Shown one piece after another: positions 1 through 11,445 of a stretch of 64,000 nucleotides of DNA. Location of the stretch: the NCBI GenBank assembly GCA_038049695.1, contig CP142457.1, positions 27,179,001 through 27,243,000 on the forward strand, in the 5' to 3' direction. This DNA comes from Cinnamomum chago (Eukaryota > Streptophyta > Magnoliopsida > Laurales > Lauraceae). How positions within the stretch are numbered: the first letter of the stretch is position 1; every line of letters begins with the position of its first letter. The notes beneath the pieces are model-generated. The model saw only the letters and a list, made by a program, of their open reading frames with translations, did no database searches and was not told the origin of the DNA. The position numbers and the translations under genes were made by a program.

Positions 1-67
1 TTTTATTAATGCTACTAGTGTTCAACATTGAAGATAACAATTTTGAATGAGGATGGCCTAATCTATT

Positions 68-1546
68 CTACCAGAGCCTCCAAACATCTTGAGAAGAAAA
101 ACAAGTAAATGCAGAAATTGGTTTATTCTGAGGCAGAGGCACAATAAGAGGAAACAGGCGTCCACACTTAGGCCCCTTCGCGATCACCGTCCCCGACACT
201 TGATCCTGCACAACACAACCAGACCGAGAAAAAGAAACATTACAATTATCATCAACCAGTTGTCCGACAGACAGAAGATTTGTAGTTAGATGAGGAGAAA
301 GAAAGACATTTGGGAGAGGTAAAGAATGACCAATATCACCAATAGCTGTAATAGGAAGCTTTTGACCATCAGCAGTATGGCCTTGCAAGTTTCCATTGTA
401 TGGTCGCAGATTAAAGAGATGAGTGGTGGAGAAGGTCATGTGATTTGAAGCTCCAGAATCAACAAACCATATGGATGAAGAGGGTTGGTGATTACCTGAA
501 ATGCCAAGTGCGGAGAAGGCATTTATGATCATTTGTTGAATAAGCTCAGGAGTGATCTGAGGAGAATTATTGGAGGCAAGAGGTGGTGAAGTCATGACCG
601 ATGCTGAAGGACTATCGCTAGAAGTAGTAGCATCTGTAGTGTTGACATGATAAGCTTGGGGAGTGCGATTCTGTGGCCGCCTTTTGCAGTCAGCAATAAC
701 ATGACCATTTGATTTACAGTAATTACAAAACTTGGTCTTACACTGTGAGGCATAGTATCCATAACTCTTGCAGCCAAAACATTGGATTTTGCTAAGATCT
801 CTTGCAGCATGATGTCCTTTAGCAGTAGAAGTGGTATGATGAACGTTCCCTCCCTGACCTTGAGAGACCCCATGGGTGTAATTGGCAGTGGCCGCATATG
901 CGACATCATGAGAGTTTCCGGAGGGCTGTTGTTTCAGAACATGCTGAGTGAGTTGACTCTGTTCCTCGCGTAAGAGTTCATTAAGACACTCATTCAGGGA
1001 TGGAGATGGAATCCTGCTCATCAGATTGGAGCGGACGATCTCATATTCAGATCTCAATTTCATGAGAAACTGGTCTCTGTGAGAAGTTTCCTGTAGTTTC
1101 TGAATCTCAGAAAGAGTTGCCTCAGATACACTGACATATTTAATTTCGTCATATTCTGCCCACAAGTTGAGAAAACCTGTATAATAGTCCTGAATTGACA
1201 ATGTTCCCTGAGAATACTGAGCAATTTCTAGTTCAAGCTGGTATTGTCGGGTAGAGTTCCCTTGGTGATAAATTTGTTTCAGATATTCCCACATCTCCTT
1301 AGAAGTTTTGTAAGGTTTGAGATTCAAAATGTACTGTGGTTCAACAGATCCAAGAATCCAGGTTTTGATCTTGGCATCTTTTGTATTCCAAAATTGTATT
1401 TTTTTCTCATCTTCCTTAGGTCGTGGATCCCATCCGGAAACAAGTCCCCACATCTCCTTACCTTCAAGATAGACTTGAAATTGAAATGACCAGGAAGTGT
1501 AATTCTTGCCATTAAATTTTATCAGGGCAATGTCATGCTTCTCCAT
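68..1546 (-). CDS. Ty1/Copia gag-protease polyprotein, partial, with in-frame stop
   Basis: This 492-residue reading frame is the N-terminal part of a plant Copia polyprotein. Residues 1 to about 205 look like the Copia gag domain (start MEKHDIALIKFNGKNYTSW). Two zinc knuckles follow. The first (C256, C259, C269) has Tyr264 where His is expected, and the second (C274, C277, H282, C287) is complete. The aspartic protease motif DSGAS is at residues 363-367. The frame stops at a TAG (68-70) just inside the GAG-pre-integrase motif. Past that stop the same frame stays open to base 1 and still encodes RLGHP, so the stop is a nonsense change in a longer polyprotein, not the natural end. The ATG lies about 620 bp after the primer-binding site, which suits a Copia leader. 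The copy is decayed, and integrase, reverse transcriptase and RNase H would lie left of the window. Confidence 0.9.
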   Translation of the reverse strand: MEKHDIALIKFNGKNYTSWSFQFQVYLEGKEMWGLVSGWDPRPKEDEKKIQFWNTKDAKIKTWILGSVEPQYILNLKPYKTSKEMWEYLKQIYHQGNSTRQYQLELEIAQYSQGTLSIQDYYTGFLNLWAEYDEIKYVSVSEATLSEIQKLQETSHRDQFLMKLRSEYEIVRSNLMSRIPSPSLNECLNELLREEQSQLTQHVLKQQPSGNSHDVAYAATANYTHGVSQGQGGNVHHTTSTAKGHHAARDLSKIQCFGCKSYGYYASQCKTKFCNYCKSNGHVIADCKRRPQNRTPQAYHVNTTDATTSSDSPSASVMTSPPLASNNSPQITPELIQQMIINAFSALGISGNHQPSSSIWFVDSGASNHMTFSTTHLFNLRPYNGNLQGHTADGQKLPITAIGDIGHSLPLPNVFLSPHLTTNLLSVGQLVDDNCNVSFSRSGCVVQDQVSGTVIAKGPKCGRLFPLIVPLPQNKPISAFTCFSSQDVWRLW

Positions 1547-2058
1547 TTTAGTAAATTTTCACAATATGCAAGACAATCCAACTGTGTTTAAAACAAACTG
1601 AGAGATGATGCTTAACAGAGAGGATGCTTAACAGAAAGGGCGTCCAAATGTGCCAACTGATCAATCAGAATGGAAAGCAGGGAGGAAAAAACAAATTTTC
1701 TTTAAAAATCTGTCCCAGGCGACCTAGATTTTTGAGTCAGAATGGAGTGCAGCACAAGAAACTTGAGATGAACGATCAATCAGACATCATAGACTGATGA
1801 AGGATCAAAATTCGCATTCAATAAACCAGATTGCTTGCCAAACAGAGCCAGATCCAAAAAATTTGGACGACTGTGATGAAAATATGCTGCAGAAACTGAG
1901 ATTTCACTAAAAAAGGTAGAAATCCTACCTCTGAGATGCAAAAAATCCTCAAAAAATGTCCACAAATACCAGAAGGAGCAGGCGACCAGAGTGGTTGTAA
2001 CGTCCAGGTTTGATGATGTTGATCTATGGTGGGCCGCGTTTGATCACAGCTTGATTTG

Positions 2059-2158
2059 ACGACTTCCAATGCTTGGAAGATGAAGAAGATATACTCAGAG
2101 AGTCTCCCAGAGACTATGACAACTTCCAGTGCTTGGAAGATGGAGAGGATTTACTCAG
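2059..2158. repeat. 40-bp direct duplication in the Copia leader
   Basis: Two 40-bp copies (2059-2098 and 2119-2158) share the core ACTTCCARTGCTTGGAAGAT and end in ACTCAG, with a 20-bp spacer. They lie in the untranslated leader between the primer-binding site and gag. This is a local duplication; no function is visible. Confidence 0.75.
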
Positions 2159-2165
2159 AAACACA

Positions 2166-2177
2166 GCTCTGATACCA
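2166..2177 (-). other. Copia primer-binding site (initiator Met tRNA type)
   Basis: The minus strand reads TGGTATCAGAGC, the usual plant Copia primer-binding site complementary to initiator methionine tRNA. It lies directly next to the inner end of the proposed LTR and upstream of the gag start at 1546. This fixes the orientation of the element. Confidence 0.85.
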
Positions 2178-2459
2178 TGTGAATGCTAGCAAGGGGAAGA
2201 AGACAAACAGAGTTGTGAATTCGATGATCCCCTTTGAGGGTCACGATGCTTCAATATATAGATTTAGTATTTCTATATGTGTTACAATGATTGAGGTAAT
2301 CAACTAAATTACAGTCAATCTAATCTAATTATCATCTAATCATATCTACCAATAAGGCAAATAATCAATTACAAAGGTGTACAAACGAGACTTGTCTTGA
2401 CCCACAAGTTGGGCTTTATTTGGCATGGGCTATGACCCACTGACCCACTTGACAATACA
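2178..2459 (-). mobile_element. 5' LTR of the left-edge Copia element
   Basis: This 282-bp segment abuts the primer-binding site. It starts TGTATTGTCA and ends GCATTCACA on the minus strand, so it has TG...CA ends. It contains an AATAAA-like polyadenylation signal on the minus strand. The inner end is fixed by the primer-binding site; the outer end is my best reading of the terminal TGT. The matching 3' LTR would lie left of the window, so the length could not be confirmed by pairing. Confidence 0.65.
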
Positions 2460-4154
2460 TGTAGTGATGCTATTCCGCAATGAAGAAAAGGGTGTTGATG
2501 GCTATAATGAATGTGTTTGTTTTAGGGAATCTGCACCAATTATTTTTCCAATACTGATTGGATTCTTTGAATATTGGTTGATACTTTGAATTACTCCCTG
2601 ATCAGTTGAATGTATCATATATAGAATTGTGGTGTCGACATTATAGCATGCCAATTTGAGGCCAGAAATTCAATTTCAGACACAAGAATTTTGTGATTTG
2701 ATTCCCCAGACTCGGTATGGAACTTAGCCAAGATTTCTTATGGCAAATAGATCACAGATCTGCAAGATCCAGGTCCAAGACTATGATTTCCAGATTCTGA
2801 TAGGAATCCGCAATAGGGGTCGACAAGGGTTGTGGGACCCCATAGCCCACCTGATCCAAGATCAGGACCAGTAATCTGGTAGGGCACTATTAGTCAACCC
2901 TGCTGTGCTGGACCCATTCGAAGTGGGCCCCGTTTGGCCCACCATCCAAATACCTTAAAACCCGGAGGCGAGTTTGAGGAGGAAAAATCAGTTTGGGCAA
3001 CAGGCTGTTGTGGGACCCACTAGATGACCTGATCGTGGATCTGGTCCGCTCCAATGGCTTTACAGGGTTGGGCGACCTTGAAGGTGAAGTTGATATGGAA
3101 TGGGCCCAGTGGGGCCCACTATCCAAGCATTCCAGTTTTTGCAGGCGTGAAGCTCTCCACCAGAACTGGGTTCTGTGTGTGGGAAGGATACGTATTGGAT
3201 AAAGGTGAGGGCGGTAAAAAAATATTAAAAAAAAGGACTTCATGTTAGGAACGATTTGACCAGGAACATCTATTGGAAGGAGAGTCCCCATGTGATAACA
3301 TTGAATTCTGTCGGTGTATTCCAGGCCTCCCTCATAGGTTTCTACAATTAGAAAATGGCCCCTGGTAGTTTTAAGGAACTCAGATGGATGGGATCCTAAG
3401 GCTTGTTATTCGTTGTTATTATTTGCAAATTGTTTGAATTGTTTCCTTTAGTTCTTGATTTGTCAAATCTGCATTTTGGACCCTGTTATTTGAATGAATG
3501 GTGACTTGAATTATGTATGTGGATTAATATGCTTATGTCTTCGTTATTGGGGATCTCAAATGGTAGATTGTGTGGTTTGTATATGTATATGTTGTGGTTA
3601 AGTTGGTAATTGAATAATTCCCTCAAAACTGTAAAGGGTGAGTAATGTAATTGACCTCTCCCACCTCGTACACCAATTTTGATTTGGACTGGGGCATATT
3701 AAATCCACATAGTTTGAGAAGGGGTTGATTATGAAATTTTGCCATTACAAATGTTGAGGACATGCTAAATATCAGATTTTGATGAGACATATATTTGCTA
3801 TTTGAATTGGAAAACTGAGATACGATGACTTTCTTTGTTTGGAGGGACCTTTTGGACACCCCTAGACCACTAGCACTGTATGGGATGACGTCCCCGTACA
3901 AATGGCCAATTTTGTGAGGTTTGTTGATGTTGGACTTTTTGGGAAAGGTCGATTTTGTGGTACCAGTTTGCTGGTTTTGGGCCTTGACGGTCGATTTTGT
4001 TTTGGGACAGAAAAGAATGATTTTAAAATCTGCAGGAATGAGCTTTGGGGACTCTTTGTACATGTGATATCTTTGTGGAACACGAACTTTGGGCTTGTGC
4101 TATCAGGTGGTTAGGAGGTTGTCCTTTGTTTGACCCAATTCCAACCTTGGCATG
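2460..4154. other. Intergenic stretch without a recognisable gene
   Basis: I see no coding frame with a recognisable family signature here. GTGGGACCCAC-like and GGCCCAC-like words occur around 2830-3120, as in several repeats of this window, but I could not assign them. The longest minus-strand frame (3623-4063, 146 codons) has no recognisable domain. Confidence 0.5.
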
Positions 4155-4391
4155 AATGAAACTTCGGGAATTTTTTTTTTTTTTTTTTGGATGGCTACTT
4201 TCATTAAAAAACACACAATTAGTACAAGAGAAATATACTGACAAGCAAAAGCATGAAAACAAGGAAACCAAAAAGCTAGAACATTCCACTAAACTAGACT
4301 AATTTTGCCCGAACAGGGGGAGAGTGAACTCCTTCCAATGCATCACAATTTGCTCAGAAGAATAGCTCTTGAAAGACGGATTGATAGACAC

Positions 4392-4943
4392 CTACTGCGC
4401 TACCAAAAACTTTGTTGTCTCCACCAACGAGCTATCACTATTACCAACACCCTCAAAGCATCTTAAGTTCCTCTCCTTCCATATTCTCCAAATAACAGCA
4501 AGGAAAGTTAGCCTCCATAATTTCTTGCCCCTGGGAACCCTAGTTGGTGTTCTCCATGATTGAAAAAGCTCTGGAAGGGTCCTCGGGAACACCCAGCAGC
4601 AATCAAATAACTCCACCATCGACTGCCAAATGAATTGGGCGGATTTGCAATTCACCATGAGATGGTCCACCGACTTCTCCTCGCTTAGGCACATTGGACA
4701 ACCATTAACCACAATCCTCCCCCTCCTTCTTAAGTTATCCAAAGTAAGAATTCTTTCCAAGATAGCCAACCAACCAAAGATAACTACCCTTGGCGGGGCC
4801 TTGATCTTCCAAAAGTTGTTGATCGCAAACCTATCCACCGGACTAGTGTGGATGGCAGGAAAAAAAGAAGGAAACTGAGAATATCCCATCCTTTGAAGCC
4901 CTCCACACCCTTGTATCCTCCCTCCCCTCCTAGATGTGCACAT
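4392..4943 (-). pseudogene. LINE zinc-binding RT C-terminal domain (zf-RVT)
   Basis: This 183-residue frame covers the C-terminal domain of plant L1-type ORF2. It shows FWKIKAPPRVVIFGWL, LRRRGRIVVNGCPMC, and a C-x2-C...H-x4-C zinc-ligand arrangement (CPMC ... VDHLMVNC). The LTFLAVIWRIWKERNLRCFEG block marks the end of the domain. It is separated from the thumb by frame breaks. The stop lies about 200 bp before the poly(A). Confidence 0.88.
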
Positions 4944-5383
4944 CTTTCAAAGTGTTAAGGAACGCAATGAATTGTAGTTCCTCATAATCCTTTAAATTCC
5001 TCCTTAAAATAGGGCTCCAAACCATCTTATCCCCTGTTCTTGACACATGTCACAACTTTAGATTCCTTATCCACAGCACATCTAAAAAGGTCAGGGAACT
5101 GATCGGCCAAAGACCTATTACCCACCCACCGGTCTTTCCAAAAGAGAGTTCTCTCCCCCGACCCGATATGATAGCTAATGTTCTTCATAAATTGATCTTT
5201 AACTGATAGGATTCCTTTCCAAAGAGCTAACGATTTGGTCGATGCGTCCTTTACTTCCCATCCATCTCTTGGGAGGCCATACTTCCTTTCCAGAACCTGT
5301 CTCCAAAGCCCATCTGACCCTTCTCCAACCCTTCACAACCACTTGCCTCGGAGAGAAAGGTTTATCTGTTTAAGGGGTCTGAT

Positions 5384-5818
5384 TCACAGGCCTCCCTCTT
5401 CCTTAGATCTGTAGATAGTGTCCCACCCCACCAGATGATACTTTTTTTGCATACTATTACCGTGCCATAAGAAGTCTCTTTGCCTCCTCTCTAGTCTTTT
5501 AATTACGGAATCGGGGCATTTGAAGAGAGAGAAATAATAAATTGACATGTTAGAGAGGACAGATTTTATGAGAGTGGCCCTTCCTCTGATGGACAGATAG
5601 TTTGCCTTCCACGAAGACAGTTTTCTCTCCACCCCTTCCACCACCGGGTTCCACAGCGACTTGGTCACCGGTGCCACACACAAAGGCAGCCCCAAATAAG
5701 TAGATGGCAGATCCCCTACCATGCACCCCAGGATACCTGCGCGGTGATGGAGCACAGACCTCTTCACTCTTATCCCAATTAGCTCACTTTTGGAGAAGTT
5801 GAATCTAAGGCCTGACAC
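5384..5818 (-). pseudogene. LINE reverse transcriptase, thumb/connection part
   Basis: This 144-residue frame overlaps the end of the palm frame by 14 bp in a different phase and continues the same protein. It holds GLRFNFSKSELIGI, STYLGLPLC, KLSSWKANYLSIRGRATLIKSVL and WHGNSMQKKYHLVGWD, all typical of plant LINE reverse transcriptases after the catalytic box. It ends at about 5384. Further degenerate sequence to about 4950 links it to the zinc-binding domain, with several frame changes. Confidence 0.88.
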
Positions 5819-6938
5819 AGCTTCCTAACAAAGGAGGAGCTTTAACATTTTTTATCTGATTTTCTGCATCCCCACATAAGATGAGGGTGTCATCAGCAAA
5901 CTGAAGATGGGTGACTGCAGGAGAAGTTCCAACCACTCTAAATCCTTCGATTAACTCCTTGTTCACTGCTGCTTTTATCATCCTACTTAACTCCTCCCCC
6001 ACAATTAAGAAGAGGAACGGAGAAAATGGATCCCCTTGTCTAAGCCCCCTCTTTGTTGGAAAGAAACCCTTAGGAGTGTCATTTATCATTATAGATACCC
6101 AGGCTGAAGAAACACATTCCTGAATCCAATTTCTCCAATTTTCCCCCAACCCCATTATTCTGAGCATGTACTGAAGAAACTTCCAGTCCACTCTATCGTA
6201 GGCCTTCTCCACATCCAACTTGCAGATAATCCCTGGAAGTTTATCCTTGTATCTTGAGTGCACACACTTGTTTGCCACCAGGATATCATCTAGGATTTGC
6301 CTCCCTTTAACAAAAGCGCCTTGCTCTTTGGATATAATGCCCGGTAAAACCATCTGTAATCTCCCAACAAGGACTTTGGCTAAAATTTTGTAAATGCTTC
6401 CTAAGAGGCTTATTGGTCTGTAGTCCCTTATTCCTATTTCACCCATTTTCTTTGGAATAAGCACAATAAACGATGCCCCCAACCCTTTGGATAGTTTTCT
6501 CCTTTGATGAAATTCATTCATAAAAGCCATGATGTTCTTTTTCAGCATTGTCCAGAATCTTTGAAAGAAAGACATCGGAAACCCATCTAGTCCCGGAGCC
6601 TTGTCCCCCATCATGTCAAAAACCGCCTTACGAACTTCTTCCTCCTCAAACTCTCTTTCCAGCCATTGAACCCAAAAGTCTCCAATTTCATCAAAAGCCA
6701 AGTTGTCCAAAGACAGACTCTTCCATCCCTCCGCTGCGTAAAGAGATGCAAAATACTCTTCAATGTGATTAATGATCTCTTTCTTCTCCAATCTCTTTTG
6801 CCCATCCATGATAACCGAGATCCTATTGGTCCTTCTCCTTGATGAAGCCAGCCCATGAAAGAATCGAGTGTTCTTATCGCCATCCTTCAACCACTGACAT
6901 CTAGATCTCTGTCTCCATTTGATCTCCTCTTCTCTCAC
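5805..6938 (-). pseudogene. LINE ORF2 reverse transcriptase, fingers and palm
   Basis: A 377-residue frame encodes the N-terminal and palm parts of a LINE reverse transcriptase. In order it shows WLKDGDKNTRFFH, the KAPGLDGFP-type box (here DKAPGLDGFP), YRPISLLGSIYKILAK, EQGAFVKGRQILD, KLDVEKAYDRVDW, GLRQGDPFSPFLF, and the catalytic FADD at residues 347-350 (about 5889-5900). The last residues (KAPPLLGSCVRP) leave the family pattern, which shows a frameshift; the domain resumes in another frame at 5384-5818. Catalytic residues are present, but the enzyme cannot be made in one piece. Confidence 0.92.
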
Positions 6939-7258
6939 CTTTCGTTGGAACTCCTCTTAGCTCTACCCTTTTCTTCCCCTCATCTAAGGATAGCTGGCCA
7001 GATTCTTCCTTTTTATCCAATGACTGAATTTCCAAAAGGACGTTAGATTTTTGTGTCTGCAGTATGCACATCCCCAAAATTGGATTTAGCCCAGTCTATA
7101 ATTTTATTCTTCAACATTTTCAGTTTAGTAGCTAGCCTATAGCATGCCCAACCCTCCACTTCAAGCTCCTTCCACCACCCCTGAATCAATCCAGGGAGTT
7201 GCTTCTCCTCTAGCCACATCAATTCAAAGCGAAAAGGGGAGGGGCCCCATCTTTCACA

Positions 7259-8074
7259 TTAAGAATCAACCACAATAGGACAGTGATCTGAAATTGCTTT
7301 AGGAAGAGCACTCTGAACTATTTCCGGGTACATCTCCATCCAATCTGTGGTAATCAAGAATCTATCCAGTCTTGACATTGCTGGGTTCCTCTGGTTGTTA
7401 GACCAAGTAAATGAAGCTCCACTTAGCTGCAGATCAACTAGAGAATGAGACTTAATCCAATGTGAAAAACTGCTCATGTCTCCTGTTAGTCTGCTTCCTC
7501 CCAATTTCTCACTTGGGAACCTTGTGATGTTCCAGTCTCCACTTATGCACCACGCACCGTTCCACCATCCCCTAATCATATCCAGCTCACTCCAAAACTC
7601 TTTTCTTCTCTGACTATTGTTAGGGCCATAGACATTTGTTAGGATCCATTTTGAACTGCTCTTCAAATCCTCTACCAAAACGGAAAGGGAGAAAACATCC
7701 TTCCAGTACTGAAGCACCTCGACCGCCCAAGTATCCCACATCAACAGTAATCCTCCCGCGGCACCTACAACATCAACAGCCACCCATTTAACATTCATCC
7801 TCCCCCAGGTCTCTTTGATTACCCTATCTGACATCTCTTTTAGCTTGGTTTCCTGCAACATGGCAATGTGTACCCTGTTCCTTCTCAAAACCTCCTTGAC
7901 CACCAGCCTTTTGGAGACAACCCTGCCCCCAATCCACGAATATTCCACGAAAGGATCTTCATTTGGAACCTGACATGGCCCCCTGGTTTTTCCTCCCACT
8001 CTTGCTGCCACCATGCCCCCCTTCCCCCTCGCTTTTCTTACCTCTGTCATAATTAATGGAACAGCATAAGCCAT
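7259..8074 (-). pseudogene. LINE ORF2 endonuclease domain fragment
   Basis: A 271-residue open stretch encodes an apurinic-type endonuclease/exonuclease/phosphatase domain. Visible landmarks are the acidic MLQETKL motif, the GDWN motif, and a C-terminal SDHCPIV box holding the Asp-His pair that completes the metal-binding site. The frame stops just after this box (TAA at 7259-7261), but the same frame then runs on as typical linker sequence (RWGPSPFRFELMW) towards the reverse transcriptase. The stop is therefore a nonsense mutation. The domain would nick target DNA to prime reverse transcription. Confidence 0.85.
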
Positions 8075-8336
8075 TTAGCTCTCTCTCCCCCTTCCTCTTA
8101 GATTTGTTTTCCTTCGTCCCTTCCTTGTTTTGCTTCTATCTTCCTTGAACGAACTCTGTCAAAGAGTCCCACCCCCCTTCTGACTCTTCCATGGTCATCC
8201 CGATAGCCTTTCCACAATCAATTACTCTTTCTAGCAGCCAGTGTTCTTCCCCTCCCTTGGGTTCCTCGTCAAAGTCCACCAGGTTTTCCTCCCCAGGCTG
8301 AAAGTCCCGATGGCACCCTTCAATGAGACTTTGGGA

Positions 8337-8657
8337 TGTTACTTTAATTTGTTGTGTAATCTTATCTAAGTATATATGTTTAAATGCACAAATAGATTAG
8401 AATATCTATTCACTCAGTTGTACTGATATTTTGTGGGTTTGCCCCAATCCAGGTAACCAGAACTTAGCGACTCAGGAAAACTACTTGAGTCTCGAAACCA
8501 CATAGATGAAGAAGAATTAGATTTAATAGATTGTTTAGATTATTTCATTTGAAAGACATTGCAGTTATGTTTTTTTATAAGACAATGTTACATTTGTTTA
8601 ATAGATTTGGGTTCTCAATACAAGTTGGTTTAAGTTGGTAAATGCCTGAATCTTTAT
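8337..8657. other. Short intergenic gap
   Basis: AT-rich sequence between the LINE target repeat and the RTE-like fragment. I see no gene or repeat structure in it. Confidence 0.4.
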
Positions 8658-9035
8658 GTGATCTTTGATTTAACCTATGTGTGTGATGCTTACGAGTTTC
8701 GGCACGGAATTCGAAGGGCCCCGGATTCTGGGTCGTTGCAAACAATGAGCACATTTAGGGTAGCATCAATAGGTGATAGATTAAGAGAGGCCTATTTAAG
8801 ATGGGATTCGACATGTCCAACGAGGCCAGCAACAGCGCTAGTGGGGAGAAGTCTATCGATGCAAGTTGATGGCCTGCCAAGGAAAAAGTGGTACGCTAAA
8901 GAGGATATGAAGAAGTATAACCTATCCAAGGATTTGGCCCAAGATAGACTAAAATGGAGAAGGAATTCATGTAGCCGACCCCAACATGGAGAAATAAAAT
9001 TATTTCCGGATTTTCCTTCAAGAAAGCTTTTTTAA
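8658..9035 (+). pseudogene. RTE-like LINE C-terminal fragment
   Basis: The 125-codon frame resembles the C-terminal tail of plant RTE-type reverse transcriptases. It has IGDRLREAYLRW (usual family pattern REAHLRWFGHV), an RRP-like TRPATALV, a basic DGLPRKKWY stretch, and LAQDRLKWRR before a GTAGCCGACCCCA sequence. That last sequence is the usual 3'-terminal signature of plant RTE elements. Nothing upstream resembles the catalytic domains, so this is a 5'-truncated relic of a family different from the L1-type element next to it. Confidence 0.7.
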
Positions 9036-9550
9036 CTTCAGGAGACATTCTAAATGAAAGATTAAGGATATGGGTTTTACTTTTAGTTTTTATTAAAAAA
9101 GAACTATTTCCACTTATTTATTTATTTTTATTTTTAATTATTTTATAAGATAAAGATTCCTATATTTTGTGATATGACTCTTCATTCTCTCGAACAATTT
9201 GGGATACGAGTTTGATTTTCAAAATAATAAGTTAGCCCATGATTACTAATCAAATCTTCTCTTTTCATGTTCATGCACATGGTATTAAATCAGGTTGCGA
9301 AAAACCTCTTTGTGAGTGGTTCTTCGTGTAAACAAATAAGTGTTGTTTATCTATAATCATGCGTCAATATAAGACCCATATGACATTGAAGGGTCTGATA
9401 TATACATTCACTTTAATTGCTAATGATTTTTTTTTTTTTTTTGAATGGTTTAATTGCTAATGAAAATAAACATTAAAATCTAACATTTTCTCATATTCAG
9501 AGTTTCTTGGATATTTTTTCGGATTTTTTTAATCTCAAAAGAAAATTCAT

Positions 9551-9781
9551 GCCCTTCGCAACCACTTTTTTATCCTTGGTAAGAACTTACAGCAAGGTAT
9601 TAAATAGTTAGTAGCAATTCTTAAATAAGGTACTGAATAGCAACTGTTAGGATAAGTCATATGATTTTTTTTTTAAATAGAAGTGACATGATTTGTTATG
9701 ATAAGTGATATGATTAATTATGAGTAAGGATATGATTGAATAATAATTTATATAATGATCAAAAAGTGGTTGCGGGAGGGC
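9551..9781. mobile_element. Small TIR element (MITE-like)
   Basis: A 231-bp AT-rich segment is bounded by inverted ends. The left end reads GCCCTTCGCAACCACTTTTT and the right end, reverse-complemented, reads GCCCTCCCGCAACCACTTTT, about 20 bp with few mismatches. The interior has no coding frame but repeats ATAAGT.ATATGAT. I could not identify a target-site duplication, so the superfamily is open. Confidence 0.55.
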
Positions 9782-11445
9782 GTTTGGCAGCCCCCCAAAA
9801 CAATGTGTACCAGGTGATAAGAATCAATTGCAGATTTGTAGTGATTACCTCACTTTATTTTTTTATGATAATGCAAAATACATCAGAAAAATAGACATAT
9901 CTTTTAGAGTTTTCATGGTATGAAAGCCATTCCACAAAACCCATTGACCATAACCCTAGGTTTGCAACTCCTTGATCCACATGTTTAATACCCCAGAACT
10001 CCCCTAGAGGGAATTCAAGAATGTAAAATTTGGGTAATAGATTTTTAATTAATTTTCCTTGGGTTTTATTAAATTATCTGAGTTTCTCAAATTTAATTGG
10101 AATAGTTACTTTATAATTAATTATCTATTTAATTAATGGTATGGGTGACTTGAGTATTGTTAAATTAGATTTATTGGTATATATATTTGATTTTCTTATT
10201 TCTTGAATTTTGGACAATTAGATCTTTGCATAAGAAATTTATAATTATGGTTATATAGAGAATATTTATTTGGATTGTTATTATTATTATTAGATGATGA
10301 TGTTTATATTTATTATTATAAATATTCTGGTTCTTAATTGGGATGGGCCCATGAGAACAAGTTATGCAATTAATGAAGGAAAGGTTTATTTCCAATGGGC
10401 ACCACCCCTAGCTTGGGACCCTCTAGTGGCTTGTCCGATAGTTTACAAATTTGGATAGGATTATAGGAACCCTGAGGGACAGATTAATAATTAGATAATT
10501 CAGGTAGAACTTGGTAAGACCCCAGCCCATAGTATCAACTACTAGGACTTAATGCCTACTTTAAAGAGAGATGGGGACCCATGACCTTAATAACAAGAAA
10601 AGGAAAGACCCTTTTACATGATGGACAATATAAAATGGACTTGACTTCTTAATGTTGCTAGATACAATGTGCCTATGTGATTGGGGTAGGTTTTTATGAT
10701 GACAATGGTTGTGTGGAGATGCCGAATCCTATACTAGATTATGAGGATCGAGCGCACCCTAGGACATGGTTTACTGTGTTGGATTTGATGTTATTGGCAT
10801 GTTGAAGTTAGAGATTCTTTATGATCGCACTTAGACCTATGCAATGACGATTCTAGTTTCAGTAGATCACATATGGACTGAGGTGCTATGTATTGGAGAT
10901 TTGTACATCATAGTCACAAATGCTGAATTATAATTTCCTTTATGCAAATTTTGTGAATGTGAACTATTACATAGCCTATGAACTTTAATTATGTACATGT
11001 CATCTATTGCAAATTATTGTATGAATTGATCTTTGGTAATTAAGAAAGCATCTCAAACCTATAAAAGGGTTAGTTATCTGGTTGCCCTAACACCATCGGA
11101 TACAAGTAATGAGGTGATGCAGGACATAATAAATCCAGAATGGTGCAAGGGGCTGATCTTGAACTTCCTTGTTGTAGGTGTTGAGAACAACAAAGGAAAA
11201 AAATTTAAATTGAATTATTGTTATGTGATCACCAAAAAGAGAACATCTTTTGTAGAAAATGTTTAACCAGGATCGACCCATTGGCATTGTGAGTGTCGTC
11301 GTCATAATCATTGAAGTATTATTTCATTTATTCAGTGCTGGCATTGTGAGTTCTACATTTCCAATAAAACCTAGTTAAAGCCATATTCTCTGAAACTGGT
11401 AGCAACATGAGTATGCAAGACCCACGACAATTAAGCAAAACTTAC
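9782..11445. other. AT-rich non-coding stretch 3' of RNASEH2C exon 3
   Basis: If the donor at 11445 is used, this must begin the last intron of RNASEH2C. I looked on the minus strand for a short exon starting with the family's LHKP-type continuation and did not find one. No other gene is recognisable. It contains AT-rich runs and a diffuse TTATTATTATTA patch around 10280-10320. Confidence 0.4.

Larger units (their letters stand above)
4170..8321 (-). mobile_element. L1-type LINE, 5'-truncated and mutated
   Basis: A 4.15-kb non-LTR retrotransposon reads on the minus strand. Endonuclease (7259-8074), reverse transcriptase (5384-6938) and the zinc-binding RT C-terminal domain (4392-4943) occur in the correct order, and the 3' poly(A) appears as an 18-T run at 4171-4188. 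It is flanked by imperfect 15-bp direct repeats, AATGAAACTTCGGGA at 4155-4169 and AATGAGACTTTGGGA at 8322-8336. These differ by two transitions, one of them at a CpG. They look like an aged target-site duplication and set the limits. ORF1 is essentially absent: only a short acidic stretch precedes the endonuclease, as expected for 5' truncation. Stops and frame changes split ORF2, so the copy is dead. Confidence 0.85.

Noticed and set aside
3623-4063. 146-codon minus-strand frame
   Set aside because: No recognisable domain, composition of non-coding sequence, and no splice or promoter context that supports it.
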